Made by a program: the position numbers and the translations under genes
In this document: positions 1-8,821 of the stretch, one piece after another
Position numbering within the stretch: position 1 is the first letter of the stretch
Layout of the letters: each line of letters starts with the position of its first letter
Notes under the pieces: generated by a model
Databases searched by the model: none
What the model was told of the DNA's origin: nothing
Seen by the model: only the letters and a program-made list of their open reading frames with translations
From: Rubrivivax sp.
Lineage (GTDB): Bacteria > Pseudomonadota > Gammaproteobacteria > Burkholderiales > Burkholderiaceae_C
DNA length: 64,000 bases
Direction: 5' to 3'
Assembly: GCA_016719535.1 (NCBI GenBank)
Contig: JADJYX010000043.1
Coordinates: forward strand, 186,001-250,000

Positions 1-425
1 TGGTCGGCGATCGCGCGCGCCGCGGTGGCGCTGCAGTTGACGCTGGTCAGCACGCCGATGTAGTTGCGCGTGGCCACGCGGCCATCGGGCCGCACGATGC
101 CCATGAAGGTGGCCGGCTCGGCGACGAAGGCCGTCGGCGTGGCGCCGGCACCGGGCTCGTGCGTGCGGGCGAAGTCGCTGAAGGCCAGGTTGTGCGTGTG
201 CACATGCTGGCCCGGCGAAATGTCCTGCGTGGCGGTGCCGATGATCTGGTCGTAGCGCCGCACCGGCTGGCCACGGGCGATCGCGCGCGTGGCGATCTTG
301 TGGCCCGGCGGCACCAGGCCGGCCACCGTGATGCCCTCTTCCGGGATCACGGTGCCGCCCAGCAGCTGCCGGCGTGCGATGACGACGTTGTCGCTGGCGT
401 GGATGCGGATCGCCGGGCTGCTCAT
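1..425 (-). CDS. UxaA/GarD-family sugar-acid dehydratase (5' part only)
   Basis: This is the first 141 codons of an altronate/galactarate dehydratase-family gene; the rest lies left of the window. Family members remove water from aldonic or aldaric acids to give 2-keto-3-deoxy acids, using a metal in the C-terminal domain. Seen here are the SAF-like N-terminal domain (about residues 1-90, ending in a HVHTHNL stretch) and the beginning of the catalytic domain, with FMGIVRPDGRVATRNY and then SVNCSATA. The Cys is a plausible metal ligand. The ATG at 425 lies 4 bases after the stop of the FAH-family gene, so the two are almost certainly cotranscribed. The exact substrate cannot be told from this fragment. 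Confidence 0.85.
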   Translation of the reverse strand, partial: MSSPAIRIHASDNVVIARRQLLGGTVIPEEGITVAGLVPPGHKIATRAIARGQPVRRYDQIIGTATQDISPGQHVHTHNLAFSDFARTHEPGAGATPTAFVAEPATFMGIVRPDGRVATRNYIGVLTSVNCSATAARAIAD

Positions 426-429
426 GGGT

Positions 430-1296
430 TCAACCGTCGATCAGATCGGCGTTCCAGGCGTGCACCGTCTGCTGCTGCTCGCCCAGCTTGTCGATGCCCA
501 GGCGCATCACGTCACCCGGCTTCAGGAAGACCGGGTTCGGCTTGATGCCCATGCCCACGCCCGGCGGCGTGCCGGTGGTGATGAGGTCGCCCGGGTACAG
601 CGTCATGAAGCGGCTGACATAACTGACCAGCTGCGCCACGCCGAAGATCATCGTCGTCGTGCTGCCGTTCTGGTAGCGGTGGCCGTTGACGTCCAGCCAC
701 ATGCCCAGGTTCTGCGGGTCGCCCACCTCGTCGGCGGTCACCAGCCAGGGGCCGACCGGGCCGAAGGTGTCGCAGCCCTTGCCCTTGTCCCAGGTGCCGC
801 CGCGCTCGATCTGGTATTCGCGCTCGGAGACGTCGTTGACGACGCAATAACCCGCGACATGACTCAGCGCGTCGGCCTCGGACACATAGCGCGCCTTGGC
901 GCCGATGACGACACCGAGCTCGACCTCCCAGTCGCTCTTCACCGAACCCTGGGGCAGCACCACGGCGTCGTTGGGGCCGACGCGGGCGCTGATCGGCTTC
1001 ATGAAGATGATGGGCTCCTTGGGGATCGGCAGGCCCGATTCGGCCGCGTGGTCGGCATAGTTGAGCCCGATGCAGACGAATTTCTCGCAGCCGGCCCAGG
1101 GCGGCGCGATGCGGCCGGGATTGGCCACCACCGGCAGCGCTTGGACGTTGAGATTGCGCAGCTTCTGCAGGCCGTGCACCGTGAGCGTGGCGGCGGTGAT
1201 GTCGGCCAGTTCGCGCGACAGGTCGCGAACCTGGCCCTGCGCGTCGACGAGGGCGGGCTTCTCGGCGCCCTTGGCGCCATATCGCATCAGTTTCAT
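430..1296 (-). CDS. Fumarylacetoacetate hydrolase-family protein (diketo-acid hydrolase)
   Basis: A 288-residue FAH-family enzyme. Family relatives in non-phosphorylative sugar-acid pathways cleave 2,4-diketo-3-deoxy acids to pyruvate and a hydroxy acid. The conserved CIGLNYADHAAE stretch lies at residues 75-86. The metal-binding acidic pair sits in the DWEVELG segment (E124, E126), and GTPPGVGMG near the C-terminus is typical. The open frame runs further upstream, but the ATG at 1296 (MKLMRYG) matches the usual family start and falls just after the upstream dehydrogenase gene (22-base gap). Its position between a DHRS6-like dehydrogenase and a UxaA-like dehydratase supports a role as the last, C-C cleaving step. 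L-fuconate-type pathways are the closest model; the substrate is inferred. Confidence 0.88.
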   Translation of the reverse strand: MKLMRYGAKGAEKPALVDAQGQVRDLSRELADITAATLTVHGLQKLRNLNVQALPVVANPGRIAPPWAGCEKFVCIGLNYADHAAESGLPIPKEPIIFMKPISARVGPNDAVVLPQGSVKSDWEVELGVVIGAKARYVSEADALSHVAGYCVVNDVSEREYQIERGGTWDKGKGCDTFGPVGPWLVTADEVGDPQNLGMWLDVNGHRYQNGSTTTMIFGVAQLVSYVSRFMTLYPGDLITTGTPPGVGMGIKPNPVFLKPGDVMRLGIDKLGEQQQTVHAWNADLIDG

Positions 1297-1318
1297 GGTG
1301 GGTGCTTCGGTTGAAATT

Positions 1319-2074
1319 TCAGTTGGACCAGCCGCCGTCGATGATCTGGGCGGTGCCGGTGGTGAAGGCGGATTCGTCGGACGCGAGGTAGACCGCCAGC
1401 GCGGCGATTTCCTCGACGCGGCCGATGCGGCCCATGGGCTGGCGGGCGACGAAGGCCGCTTCCACCTGCTCGACCGTCTGCCCGCTGGCGGCCGCCTGCG
1501 CCGCGATGCGCTCACGCAGGCTGGGCGATTCGACCGTGCCCGGGCAGATGGCGTTGCAGCGCACGCCGCGGGTGATGAAGTCGGCCGCCACCGCCTTCGT
1601 CAGGCCGATCACCGCCGCCTTGGTGCTGCCGTAGACGAAGCGGTTGGGCGCACCCTTGATGCTGCCGGCCACGCTGGCCATGTTGATGATCGAAGCCTGG
1701 CCGCGCGAGAGCATGCCGGGCAGGAAGGCCTTGATGGTGCGGAATTGCGAGCGCACGTTGAGGTCGAAGGCGAAGGCCCATTGCTCCTCGGTGCAGTCGA
1801 GCACGGTGCCCGCGTGCACGTACCCGGCACCGTTGAAGAGCACGTCGACCGAGCCGGCAGCGGCCGCTGCTGCCTGGATGGCGGCAGCGTCGAGCACGTC
1901 GAGCTTGCGCACCTCGACGCCCGGCGTGCCGGCCAGCGTGGCCAGCAGCGCTTCGTCGAGGTCGGTGGCGATCACGCGCGCGCCTTCGCGCGCAAAGGCC
2001 TCGGCGGTGGCACGGCCGATGCCCTGCCCTGCGGCGGTCACGAAAGCCGTCTTGCCGGCCAGTCTCTGGGTCAC
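1319..2074 (-). CDS. SDR dehydrogenase, DHRS6/2-keto-3-deoxy-L-fuconate dehydrogenase-like
   Basis: A 251-residue classical short-chain dehydrogenase. The cofactor loop TAAGQGIG is at residues 13-20, D38 follows strand 2 (favouring NAD over NADP), NGAG is at 81-84, and the catalytic set is S134, Y148 and K152. Much of the chain reads like vertebrate BDH2/DHRS6 (for example the LNVRS, CPGTV and DGGWS segments). In bacteria this subgroup includes 2-keto-3-deoxy-L-fuconate dehydrogenase, which oxidises C4 of a keto-deoxy acid. The start is taken as GTG at 2074, preceded by TGGAG about 10 bases upstream; there is no in-frame ATG nearby. It would supply the diketo substrate for the neighbouring FAH-family hydrolase. 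Confidence 0.88.
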   Translation of the reverse strand: MTQRLAGKTAFVTAAGQGIGRATAEAFAREGARVIATDLDEALLATLAGTPGVEVRKLDVLDAAAIQAAAAAAGSVDVLFNGAGYVHAGTVLDCTEEQWAFAFDLNVRSQFRTIKAFLPGMLSRGQASIINMASVAGSIKGAPNRFVYGSTKAAVIGLTKAVAADFITRGVRCNAICPGTVESPSLRERIAAQAAASGQTVEQVEAAFVARQPMGRIGRVEEIAALAVYLASDESAFTTGTAQIIDGGWSN

Positions 2075-2088
2075 GATGCGGGCTCCAT

Positions 2089-3192
2089 TCAGTTGATCAC
2101 ATGCCGAGCTTTGCTTCGGCGTTCGATTTCCGGCCAGTCCCAGGCGATGCCCAGGCCCGGCGTCTCGGGCGGCACGGCGCGGCCGTCGGCGATCTGCACA
2201 CGGCTGCTGGCCACGGCGTCGAGCTGCGGGATGTATTCCAGCCAGGCGCCGTTGGGCACGGCGGTGGTCAGCGACACATGCAATTCCATCAGGAAATGCG
2301 GCGCGACGGCCAGGTTGCAGCATTCGGCCAGGTGAGCGACCTTCAGCCAGGGCGTGATGCCGCCCACGCGCGCCACGTCCACCTGCACGATGTGGCAGGC
2401 CTGGGCGCGCACATAGTCGCCGAACTGCCCCGGCGAATACAGCGACTCGCCCACCGCGATCGGCAGCGTGGCCTGCGCCGCCAGCCGGCGGTGGCCTTCG
2501 AGGTCGTCGGCCGGCAGCGGCTCCTCGAACCAGCCGATCGCCAGCTCGGCATAGTGCGGCGCGCGGCGCAGCGCCTCGCCGAGCGTGAAACACTGGTTGG
2601 CGTCGACCATGATCTCGAAGCCGTCGCCCACCGCCTCGCGCACGGCGCGCAGCCGCGCCCGGTCCTCGGCCAGCCGCGGCTTGCCGACCTTGACCTTGGC
2701 GCCCTTGAAGCCCTGCGACTGCGCCTCGACCGATTGCCGCACGAGTTCGTCGGGCGACAGGTGCAGCCAGCCGCCTTCGGTGGTGTAGACGGGCACGCTG
2801 GCCTGCGCGCCGCCGGCGGCGCGCCACAACGGCTGGCCGTCGCGGCAGCAGCGCCAATCCCACAGCGCGGTGTCGATCGCGCACAGCGCCAGGCTGGTGA
2901 TGGCGCCGACGCTGGTGGCATGGGTGGCGAACAGCAACTCGCGCCAGATCTGCTCGACCCGCGCCGGGTCGCGCCCGATCAGCCGCGGCGCCAGGTGGTC
3001 GCGCAGCAGCGCCACCACCGATGAACCCCCGGTGCCGATGGTGTAGCTATAGCCCGTGCCCTCGCTGCCATCGGCCATGCGGATGCGCACGAAGGGCGTT
3101 TCCTGCGTGACGAAGCTCTGGATGGCGTCGCTGCGCGGCACCGGCGGCGGCAGGTCCACATGCAGGATCTCGACCGAGCGGATGGTCGTCAT
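2089..3192 (-). CDS. Enolase-superfamily sugar-acid dehydratase (mandelate racemase subgroup)
   Basis: A 367-residue enolase-superfamily protein with the complete mandelate-racemase-type active site: base pair K166-x-K168, metal ligands D197, E223 and E249, the D272/H299 dyad and E303. Members of this subgroup dehydrate aldonic or aldaric acids. From memory, the closest resemblance is to L-talarate/galactarate dehydratase (GGWLH, VDANQ, PRVGGI-like and APHFLMELH-like stretches), so a sugar acid is the likely substrate, but which one is unknown. Its ATG at 3192 begins 1 base after the stop of the TRAP large permease gene. It probably performs the first dehydration after import. Confidence 0.88.
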   Translation of the reverse strand: MTTIRSVEILHVDLPPPVPRSDAIQSFVTQETPFVRIRMADGSEGTGYSYTIGTGGSSVVALLRDHLAPRLIGRDPARVEQIWRELLFATHATSVGAITSLALCAIDTALWDWRCCRDGQPLWRAAGGAQASVPVYTTEGGWLHLSPDELVRQSVEAQSQGFKGAKVKVGKPRLAEDRARLRAVREAVGDGFEIMVDANQCFTLGEALRRAPHYAELAIGWFEEPLPADDLEGHRRLAAQATLPIAVGESLYSPGQFGDYVRAQACHIVQVDVARVGGITPWLKVAHLAECCNLAVAPHFLMELHVSLTTAVPNGAWLEYIPQLDAVASSRVQIADGRAVPPETPGLGIAWDWPEIERRSKARHVIN

Positions 3193-3193
3193 G

Positions 3194-4588
3194 TCACAAG
3201 CCCAGCGTGCGCGGCAGCCACAGGCTGACCTGCGGCAGGTAGGTCAGCACCACCAGGCTGCCCAGCAGCGGCACCAGCCAGGGCAGGATGGCCATGGTGG
3301 TGCGTTCGACGCTGAGCTTGGCCACGCGCGCCAGCACGAACAGCACCATGCCCATCGGCGGGTGCAGCAGGCCGATCATCAGGTTGAGCACCATCACCAG
3401 ACCGAAATGCACCGGGTCGACGCCGAGCTTGAGCGCGATCGGCAGCAGGATCGGCACCAGGATGGTGATGGCCGCGGTCGGCTCGAGGAAGCAGCCGACG
3501 AACAGCATCAGCAGGTTGGCCAGCAGCAGGAACAGCCACGCGTCCTTGGTGAAGCCCAGCACCCACTCGGCGATGGCCGTGGTGACGCCGGTGGCGGTGA
3601 GCATCCAGCCGAAGATCGACGCCGCGGCGACGATGAACATCACGGTGGCCGTGGTCTCGACGGTGTCGAGGCAGACCTTGACGAACATCTTCCAGCTCAG
3701 CGTGCGGTACCACGCCAGGCCCAGCAGCATCGCCCAGGCGCAGGCGGCGATGGCGCCTTCGGTGGGGGTGAAGATGCCGGTGGTCATGCCGCCGATCAGC
3801 AGCACCGGCGTCATGATGGGCAGCACGGCCTGGAAACGGAAGACGCGGTCGGCGATGAACAGCAGCGCCAGGCCGACCAGCACCGTGAGCTGCGGCTGCG
3901 CGCCGGCCTGCACGATGGCATAGAGGGCCAGCGGCCAGCCGGCGACCACGCCGGTCTCGATCAGCGCCTTGCCGAAGCGCGAGCCGCTGAATTTGATGTC
4001 GCCGCCCCAGCCGTTCTTGTGCGCGAAATACGCCACCGTGACCATCATCAGCACGGCCATCAGCACGCCCGGCAGCAGGCCGGCGAGGAACAGCGCCCCC
4101 ACCGAGACGTTGGCCATCATCGCGTAGATCACGAACGGCAGGCTCGGCGGGATGATGGGCCCGAGCGTGGCCGACGCGGCGGTGACGCCGACGGCAAATT
4201 CGCTGCTGTAGCCATGGTCCTTCATGGCCTTGATCTCGATCGTGCCCAGGCCCGCGGCATCGGCGATCGCGGTGCCGCTCATGCCCGCGAAGACCACCGA
4301 GCCGACGACGTTGACGTGACCCAGCCCGCCCTTGAGCCAGCCCACCAGCGCGAGCGCGAAGTTGTAGATGCGGTTGGTGATGCCGGCGTTGTTCATCAGG
4401 TTGCCGGCGAGGATGAAGAAGGGCACCGCCAGCAGCGGAAAGCTGTCGATGCCGCCGATCATGCGGTGCACGACGGCAAAGCCCGGCAGGTCGCCGCTGA
4501 CCAGGATGTAGATCAGCGACGAACCGGCCATGGCGATGGCCACGGGGATGCCGCTGGCCATCAGGAACAGGAACAGAAACTTCAGCAT
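3194..4588 (-). CDS. TRAP transporter large permease (DctM family)
   Basis: A 464-residue, very hydrophobic inner-membrane protein with about 12 predicted spans and typical DctM stretches such as PFFILAGNLMN, GMSGTAIADAAGLG and LGPIIPPS. DctM is the ion-coupled channel subunit of tripartite ATP-independent transporters, which take up organic acids from the periplasmic binding protein at the cost of a sodium gradient. The gene follows the DctQ-like gene by 39 bases and is followed after 1 base by the sugar-acid dehydratase, so transport and catabolism are linked. Length is normal for the family and nothing looks broken. Confidence 0.93.
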   Translation of the reverse strand: MLKFLFLFLMASGIPVAIAMAGSSLIYILVSGDLPGFAVVHRMIGGIDSFPLLAVPFFILAGNLMNNAGITNRIYNFALALVGWLKGGLGHVNVVGSVVFAGMSGTAIADAAGLGTIEIKAMKDHGYSSEFAVGVTAASATLGPIIPPSLPFVIYAMMANVSVGALFLAGLLPGVLMAVLMMVTVAYFAHKNGWGGDIKFSGSRFGKALIETGVVAGWPLALYAIVQAGAQPQLTVLVGLALLFIADRVFRFQAVLPIMTPVLLIGGMTTGIFTPTEGAIAACAWAMLLGLAWYRTLSWKMFVKVCLDTVETTATVMFIVAAASIFGWMLTATGVTTAIAEWVLGFTKDAWLFLLLANLLMLFVGCFLEPTAAITILVPILLPIALKLGVDPVHFGLVMVLNLMIGLLHPPMGMVLFVLARVAKLSVERTTMAILPWLVPLLGSLVVLTYLPQVSLWLPRTLGL

Positions 4589-4607
4589 CGGGGCGCTTCG
4601 GTCAGTC

Positions 4608-4641
4608 GACGAGGTCAGTCGGCAAGGTCAGTCGGCAAGGT
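4608..4641. repeat. Short tandem repeat, about 13 bases x 2.5
   Basis: The gap between the DctM-like and DctQ-like genes and the 3' end of the latter contain nearly identical consecutive copies of a GGTCAGTCGGCAA-type unit. One copy carries the DctQ stop codon. Such small duplications arise by replication slippage and may vary in copy number between strains. Confidence 0.6.
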
Positions 4642-5182
4642 CGGGGCGTTCGAGCACGCTCCAGCCCTGCTTCAGGTGGCGGCGCATCACCAGCACCGAA
4701 CGCACCGCCATGGCGGCGAAGCCGAACAGGCATACGCCGTAGACGATATTCATGGGCAGGTCGATGATCGTCATCTGGTAGCTGCCCATCTTCTGCATCA
4801 TCTGGCCGGTGAGCACCGCCATCGCCGCGAAGAAGGCAATGCGCAGCAGGTCCACCCCCGTGGCCAGCACGCGGCCGGCCTTGGGCGGCAGGTAGCGGTA
4901 GAGCAGGTCGACCTGGATGTGGTTGTTCTTCGCGACGCCGATCGCGGCACCGACGAAGACGGTGCCGATCAGCAGGTAGCGCGCGATCTCCTCGGTCCAC
5001 GAGGCCGAGTCGTTGAGCGCATAGCGCGTGAAGAACTGGTAGAAGACCGTCGCCGCCAGCAGCCAGAACAGGCCGAGCGCCGCCCAGCCCTCCAGCGTCG
5101 TGCCCGACAGGTCCACCGCTTCGTCGACGGCGTGGAACTCGCCGTCGTCGCCCATCACCTTGGGCAGGTCATCCAGGTCCAT
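4628..5182 (-). CDS. TRAP transporter small permease (DctQ family)
   Basis: A 184-residue small subunit of a TRAP transporter. After a short acidic N-terminus it has four predicted membrane helices and the family-typical SWTEEIARYLLIGTVF segment, where the second helix meets the cytoplasm. DctQ forms the permease together with DctM. The ATG at 5182 (MDLDD) is the only reasonable start, because the frame upstream runs into a translated G-tract that would code for polyproline. No good Shine-Dalgarno sequence precedes it, which fits disturbance of the upstream region by that tract. Its translation may be weak or coupled to other signals. Confidence 0.85.
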   Translation of the reverse strand: MDLDDLPKVMGDDGEFHAVDEAVDLSGTTLEGWAALGLFWLLAATVFYQFFTRYALNDSASWTEEIARYLLIGTVFVGAAIGVAKNNHIQVDLLYRYLPPKAGRVLATGVDLLRIAFFAAMAVLTGQMMQKMGSYQMTIIDLPMNIVYGVCLFGFAAMAVRSVLVMRRHLKQGWSVLERPDLAD

Positions 5183-5200
5183 GTCGGGGCCCGCGCCGCC

Positions 5201-5282
<82 letters not shown>

Positions 5283-6257
5283 TCATTTGATCGCGACGAT
5301 GCGCTCGTAGTCCTTCGGGTCATAGCCGAGCGAAGCCACCGGCTTGGCCTTGAGCACCGCGTCGACGAAGCTCTGGCGGTTGACGGGGTGCACGCCCAGG
5401 CCCTTCTTCTTGAACTCCTCGACCAGTTCGGCCTCGCGCTTCTTGATCTGGTTGGTGGCGCGCTGCGCGGCTTCCAGCGCCACGTCGGTGAAGACCTTCT
5501 TGTCGGCGTCGGAGAGCTTGTTCCACACATGCGGCGCCACCTGCGTGGTCAGGCCGTCGACGATGTGGCCGGTGAGCATGATGTGCTTCTGCACCTCGAA
5601 GAATTTCTTCGCCTCGATGGTGGGCAGCGGGTTTTCCTGCGCCTCGACGGTGCCGTTCTGCAGCGCGAGGTAGACCTCGGCGAAGGCGATCGGCGTCGGG
5701 TTGGCGCCGCAGGCCTCGGGCGTGGCGCGGTAGGCGGGCACGTCGGGCACGCGGATCTTGATGCCCTTCATGCCGGCACAGTCGGTGAAGGCCTTCTGCG
5801 CCGTGGTGTGGCGCGCGCCGTAGTAGGTGTAGGCCAGGATCTGGATGCCGGTCTTGGCGCGGTAGCCGTCGATCATCTCCTTGAAGACCGGGCTCTTGCT
5901 GTAGGCCAGCAGGTGGTCGGCGTCGCGGAAGATGAAGGGGTAGTAGGCGACGCCGATGCGCGGATAGCTGCGGGCGGCGAAGCTGGGGCCGCTGATGATC
6001 ATGTCGACCGTGCCCAGCGTCAGGCCCTGGTTGATGTCGGTCTCCTTGCCCAGGCTGCTGGCCGGAAAGACCTGGATCTCGAAGCGGCCGTTGGTGCGCT
6101 TCTTGATCTCCTCGGCGGCCCACACCGACTCGGTGTGGTACGGCTCGCTGGTCTCGTAGACATGCGCCCACTTGAGCTTGGTCTGCGCGAAGGCGCTGCC
6201 GGCGGTCAGCGCCACGGCGGCCGCGGCGATCAGGGTCTTCAGGGTCGTGCGCTTCAT
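5283..6257 (-). CDS. TRAP transporter periplasmic substrate-binding protein (DctP family)
   Basis: A 324-residue periplasmic binding protein that captures the substrate and hands it to the DctQM permease. It begins with a clear Sec signal peptide (MKRTTLKTLIAAAAVALTA, cleavage probably after SAFA). It carries DctP-family features: the KLKWAHVYETSEPYH start, FPASSLGKE, the conserved Arg in the IRVPD segment (the usual carboxylate anchor) and FAEVYLALQNGTVEAQENP. The ATG at 6257 has an excellent Shine-Dalgarno sequence (AAGGAGA, 6 bases upstream). The substrate is most likely the sugar acid degraded by the neighbouring enzymes. Confidence 0.93.
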   Translation of the reverse strand: MKRTTLKTLIAAAAVALTAGSAFAQTKLKWAHVYETSEPYHTESVWAAEEIKKRTNGRFEIQVFPASSLGKETDINQGLTLGTVDMIISGPSFAARSYPRIGVAYYPFIFRDADHLLAYSKSPVFKEMIDGYRAKTGIQILAYTYYGARHTTAQKAFTDCAGMKGIKIRVPDVPAYRATPEACGANPTPIAFAEVYLALQNGTVEAQENPLPTIEAKKFFEVQKHIMLTGHIVDGLTTQVAPHVWNKLSDADKKVFTDVALEAAQRATNQIKKREAELVEEFKKKGLGVHPVNRQSFVDAVLKAKPVASLGYDPKDYERIVAIK

Positions 6258-6302
6258 GGCTTGTCTCCTTGGGGTTGTCGAAAGCGGCCGGTCTGCGGGT
6301 TG

Positions 6303-7331
6303 TCAGCCGGCCACGAGTTGAACCTTGGTGCTCCTGCTGCGGTCCAGCGCCAGTTCGAAGGCGCTCACCGCGTCGGCGATCGGGACCTGCGCGCTGATCA
6401 GCGGCCGCACGTCGACGCGGCGCGTGCGCAGCGCCTGCACCGCCCAGTCGAAGGCGTGCGCGGCGCGGAAGACGCCGACATAGTCGAGCTCGCGCGCCAT
6501 CACGCTGTTGGCCGGGAACATCACGCCCTCGGCCGGCAAGGTGCCCACCTGCACGATGCGGCCGCCCTTGCGCGTGGCCTGCAGGCAGGTGCCCAGTGCT
6601 GCCGGGCTGCCGGCCGCCTCGATGCTGATGTCGGCGATGTCGCTCAGGTCCGCCGGCGCGGCCTGGTCGGAGCGGATCACGCGGTCGGCACCCACCTGCC
6701 TGGCGATGGCCAGCGAGCGGTCGGCGATGTCGCAGACGATGACCTCGGCCGCCCCGGCCAAACGCACCGCCAGCACGCACATGCAGCCGATGGTGCCGCC
6801 GCCGGTCACCAGCACCGTCTTGCCCAGCAGCTCGCCGGCGCGGTGCGCGGCGTGCAGGCCGATCGACAGCGGCTCGGCGCAGGCGATCTCGCCCAGGCTG
6901 ATGTCCTCGGGGATGGGGGTGAGCTGCGGCTCGCCCATCACGAAGCGTTCGCGGAACATGCCCTGCACATGCGGGAAGACGCTGGCACTGCCCAGGAAAC
7001 GCATGTTGCGGCACAGGTTGAAGCGCCCGCCGCGGCAGTAGTCGCAGTGGCCGCAGGCATGCGACGGGTTGACCGCCACCTTGTCGCCCGGCCTGACGCG
7101 CGTGACGGCGCTGCCGATGCGCTCGACCACGCCCGAGACCTCGTGCCCGGGGATCAGCGGCTCCCTGACGACGAAGGCGCCGACACGGCCATGCTGGAAA
7201 TAGTGCAGGTCCGAGCCGCAGATGCCGCCGGCACCGAGGCGCATCTCGACCTCGTGCGGGGCCAGCTCGACGGGGGCGACGGTCTCGACGCGCAGATCCT
7301 TGGCGCCGTGGATGCGGCAGACGATGCTCAT
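6303..7331 (-). CDS. Zinc-dependent alcohol dehydrogenase, L-idonate 5-dehydrogenase-like
   Basis: A 342-residue medium-chain dehydrogenase. Catalytic zinc ligands are C38 (GGICGSDLHY), H63 and E64 (PGHE). The structural zinc site has C93, C96, C99 and C107, and the Rossmann loop GGGTIG lies near residue 170. The length and the HYFQHGRVG segment resemble L-idonate 5-dehydrogenase (IdnD), which interconverts a sugar acid and its 5-keto form with NAD(P). The ATG at 7331 overlaps the stop of the GntR regulator gene by 4 bases (ATGA), so the two are translationally coupled. It probably feeds a related sugar acid into the pathway. Confidence 0.88.
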   Translation of the reverse strand: MSIVCRIHGAKDLRVETVAPVELAPHEVEMRLGAGGICGSDLHYFQHGRVGAFVVREPLIPGHEVSGVVERIGSAVTRVRPGDKVAVNPSHACGHCDYCRGGRFNLCRNMRFLGSASVFPHVQGMFRERFVMGEPQLTPIPEDISLGEIACAEPLSIGLHAAHRAGELLGKTVLVTGGGTIGCMCVLAVRLAGAAEVIVCDIADRSLAIARQVGADRVIRSDQAAPADLSDIADISIEAAGSPAALGTCLQATRKGGRIVQVGTLPAEGVMFPANSVMARELDYVGVFRAAHAFDWAVQALRTRRVDVRPLISAQVPIADAVSAFELALDRSRSTKVQLVAG

Positions 7332-8065
7332 GGGGTGGTCTCCTTGCGGCGAGGGCCGCGGGGCGCGGCGGCCGGCTGTTGCCAGCTGGCGGTGAAGCGG
7401 TCGTGCGACTGCGTGAGGTGGCGGCTCATCGCCGCGCGCGCAGCGTCGGCGTCGTGGGCGGCGATGGCGTCGACCACGGCCTGGTGCTCGGCGATCGCCA
7501 GCTGCCAGCTGGCGGCATTCTCGAAGTGGCTGCCGAGCTGCGCGAACAAGGGGTTGTGGCGCTCGTCGTAGAGCCCGGTGACCACGCGCGTGAGCACCGC
7601 ATTGCCGGCCGCCTCGACGATGCGCACATGGAACAGGCGGTCGCCCTGCGTCGGCATCTGCCCCTGCGCGGCCTCCTGCTGCATCAGCGCGATGGCCTCG
7701 CGCAGCCCGCGCACCTGCGGCGCCTTCATGGCCAGTGCGGCACGCGCGGCGAGCTCGCACTCGATGACCTCGCGGGCGCGGATGGTCTCCAGCGGCGGCT
7801 CGGCCGTCACCGGCGCGGCGCGGGCTGCCGCGGCCTGGTCGCGCACGTAGATGCCCGACCCCATGCGCACCTCGACCAGGCCCTCGACCTCGAGCGCGAT
7901 CAGCGCCTCGCGCACCGAGGGGCGCGACACGCCCAGCTGCTGCGCCAGTTCGCGTTCGGCCGGCAGCCGTGCACCGCGCGGAAATTCGCCCTGCTCGACA
8001 AGCGCACGCACCTGGTCGGCGATCTGCCGGTACAGGCGCTTGGGCTCGATGGTGTGCAGCGGCAT
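7328..8065 (-). CDS. GntR-family regulator, FadR/FCD subfamily
   Basis: A 245-residue regulator. An N-terminal winged helix (about residues 8-75, with the typical RLPAERELAQQLGVSRPSVREAL pattern) is followed by an all-helical FCD ligand domain containing the E/D-x-x-H metal-site pattern (DRLFHVRI, later HQAVVDAI and SRHL). FCD regulators usually bind the organic acid of their own pathway and repress without it. It is the first gene of the operon. The ATG at 8065 (MPLHTIEP) is preferred over an upstream TTG at 8101 because it starts where the family homology starts, although no clear Shine-Dalgarno sequence precedes it. An imperfect dyad around 8095-8113 could be an operator. Confidence 0.88.
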   Translation of the reverse strand: MPLHTIEPKRLYRQIADQVRALVEQGEFPRGARLPAERELAQQLGVSRPSVREALIALEVEGLVEVRMGSGIYVRDQAAAARAAPVTAEPPLETIRAREVIECELAARAALAMKAPQVRGLREAIALMQQEAAQGQMPTQGDRLFHVRIVEAAGNAVLTRVVTGLYDERHNPLFAQLGSHFENAASWQLAIAEHQAVVDAIAAHDADAARAAMSRHLTQSHDRFTASWQQPAAAPRGPRRKETTP

Positions 8066-8262
8066 GACGGGGGGGATGGGATCGGCGGTCGACGTGGCCA
8101 AGTGGCCTGACCAGTTGCGGCGATTCTCGTTCGCCCACGCCGTGGCACGCGCTAGGGTTTGTGCGCATCAGGACGCCGCCCGGCGTGCAGGCAAGGGGCC
8201 CCTCCAGCGGCAGCCCTAGAATCCCGCCTCCGGCCTCCGGCCCCGGACGAGGAGAGCGAGCG

Positions 8263-8319
8263 ATGCGCCAGCTGCAGCACAACAGTCCCGCCGCCTGCCG
8301 TTGCGACGGCCGCGCCTGA
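8263..8319 (+). CDS. Putative 18-codon leader ORF
   Basis: A tiny reading frame (MRQLQHNSPAACRCDGRA) starts at an ATG with a strong Shine-Dalgarno sequence (GGAG ending 8 bases upstream). It ends in a TGA that shares its A with the ATG of the next gene (TGATG). That next ATG has no Shine-Dalgarno sequence of its own, so translation of the leader could set translation of the downstream gene. No family is recognised, and it may serve only as a ribosome-delivery device. Confidence 0.4.
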   Translation: MRQLQHNSPAACRCDGRA

Positions 8320-8821
8320 TGCCGGGGCGCCGCACCGTCCTGCGCTGCGCCGCAGCCATCGGCCTGCTGCCGCTGGGCCGGGCCCACGCGCTGGAGGCAC
8401 CGACCGGCACGGTCGTGCTCACCCTCACCGGGCAGCTGCGCACCCCCAACGCCGGCCAGGAAGCCCGCTTCGACATGGCGATGCTGGAGCGGCTGCCGCA
8501 GACCAGCTTCTCCACCCGCACGCCCTGGTACGCGCAGGCCCGTCAGTTCACCGGTCCGCTGCTGCGCGACGTGCTGCGTGCCGCCGGCGCCAGGGGCACG
8601 GTGCTGCGCGCGCGTGCGCTCAACGATTACCACGTCGACATCCCGTACCAGGACACGCAGCGTTTCGACATCATCGTCGCGCGGCTGCTCGACGGGGCCC
8701 CGATGCTGGTGCGCGACCGCGGGCCGCTGTTCGTCATCTACCCCTTCGATGCGCATGCCGAGCTGCGCAACGCGATCTATTACAGCCGCTCGGCCTGGCA
8801 GTTGCGGTCCATCGAGGTCCA

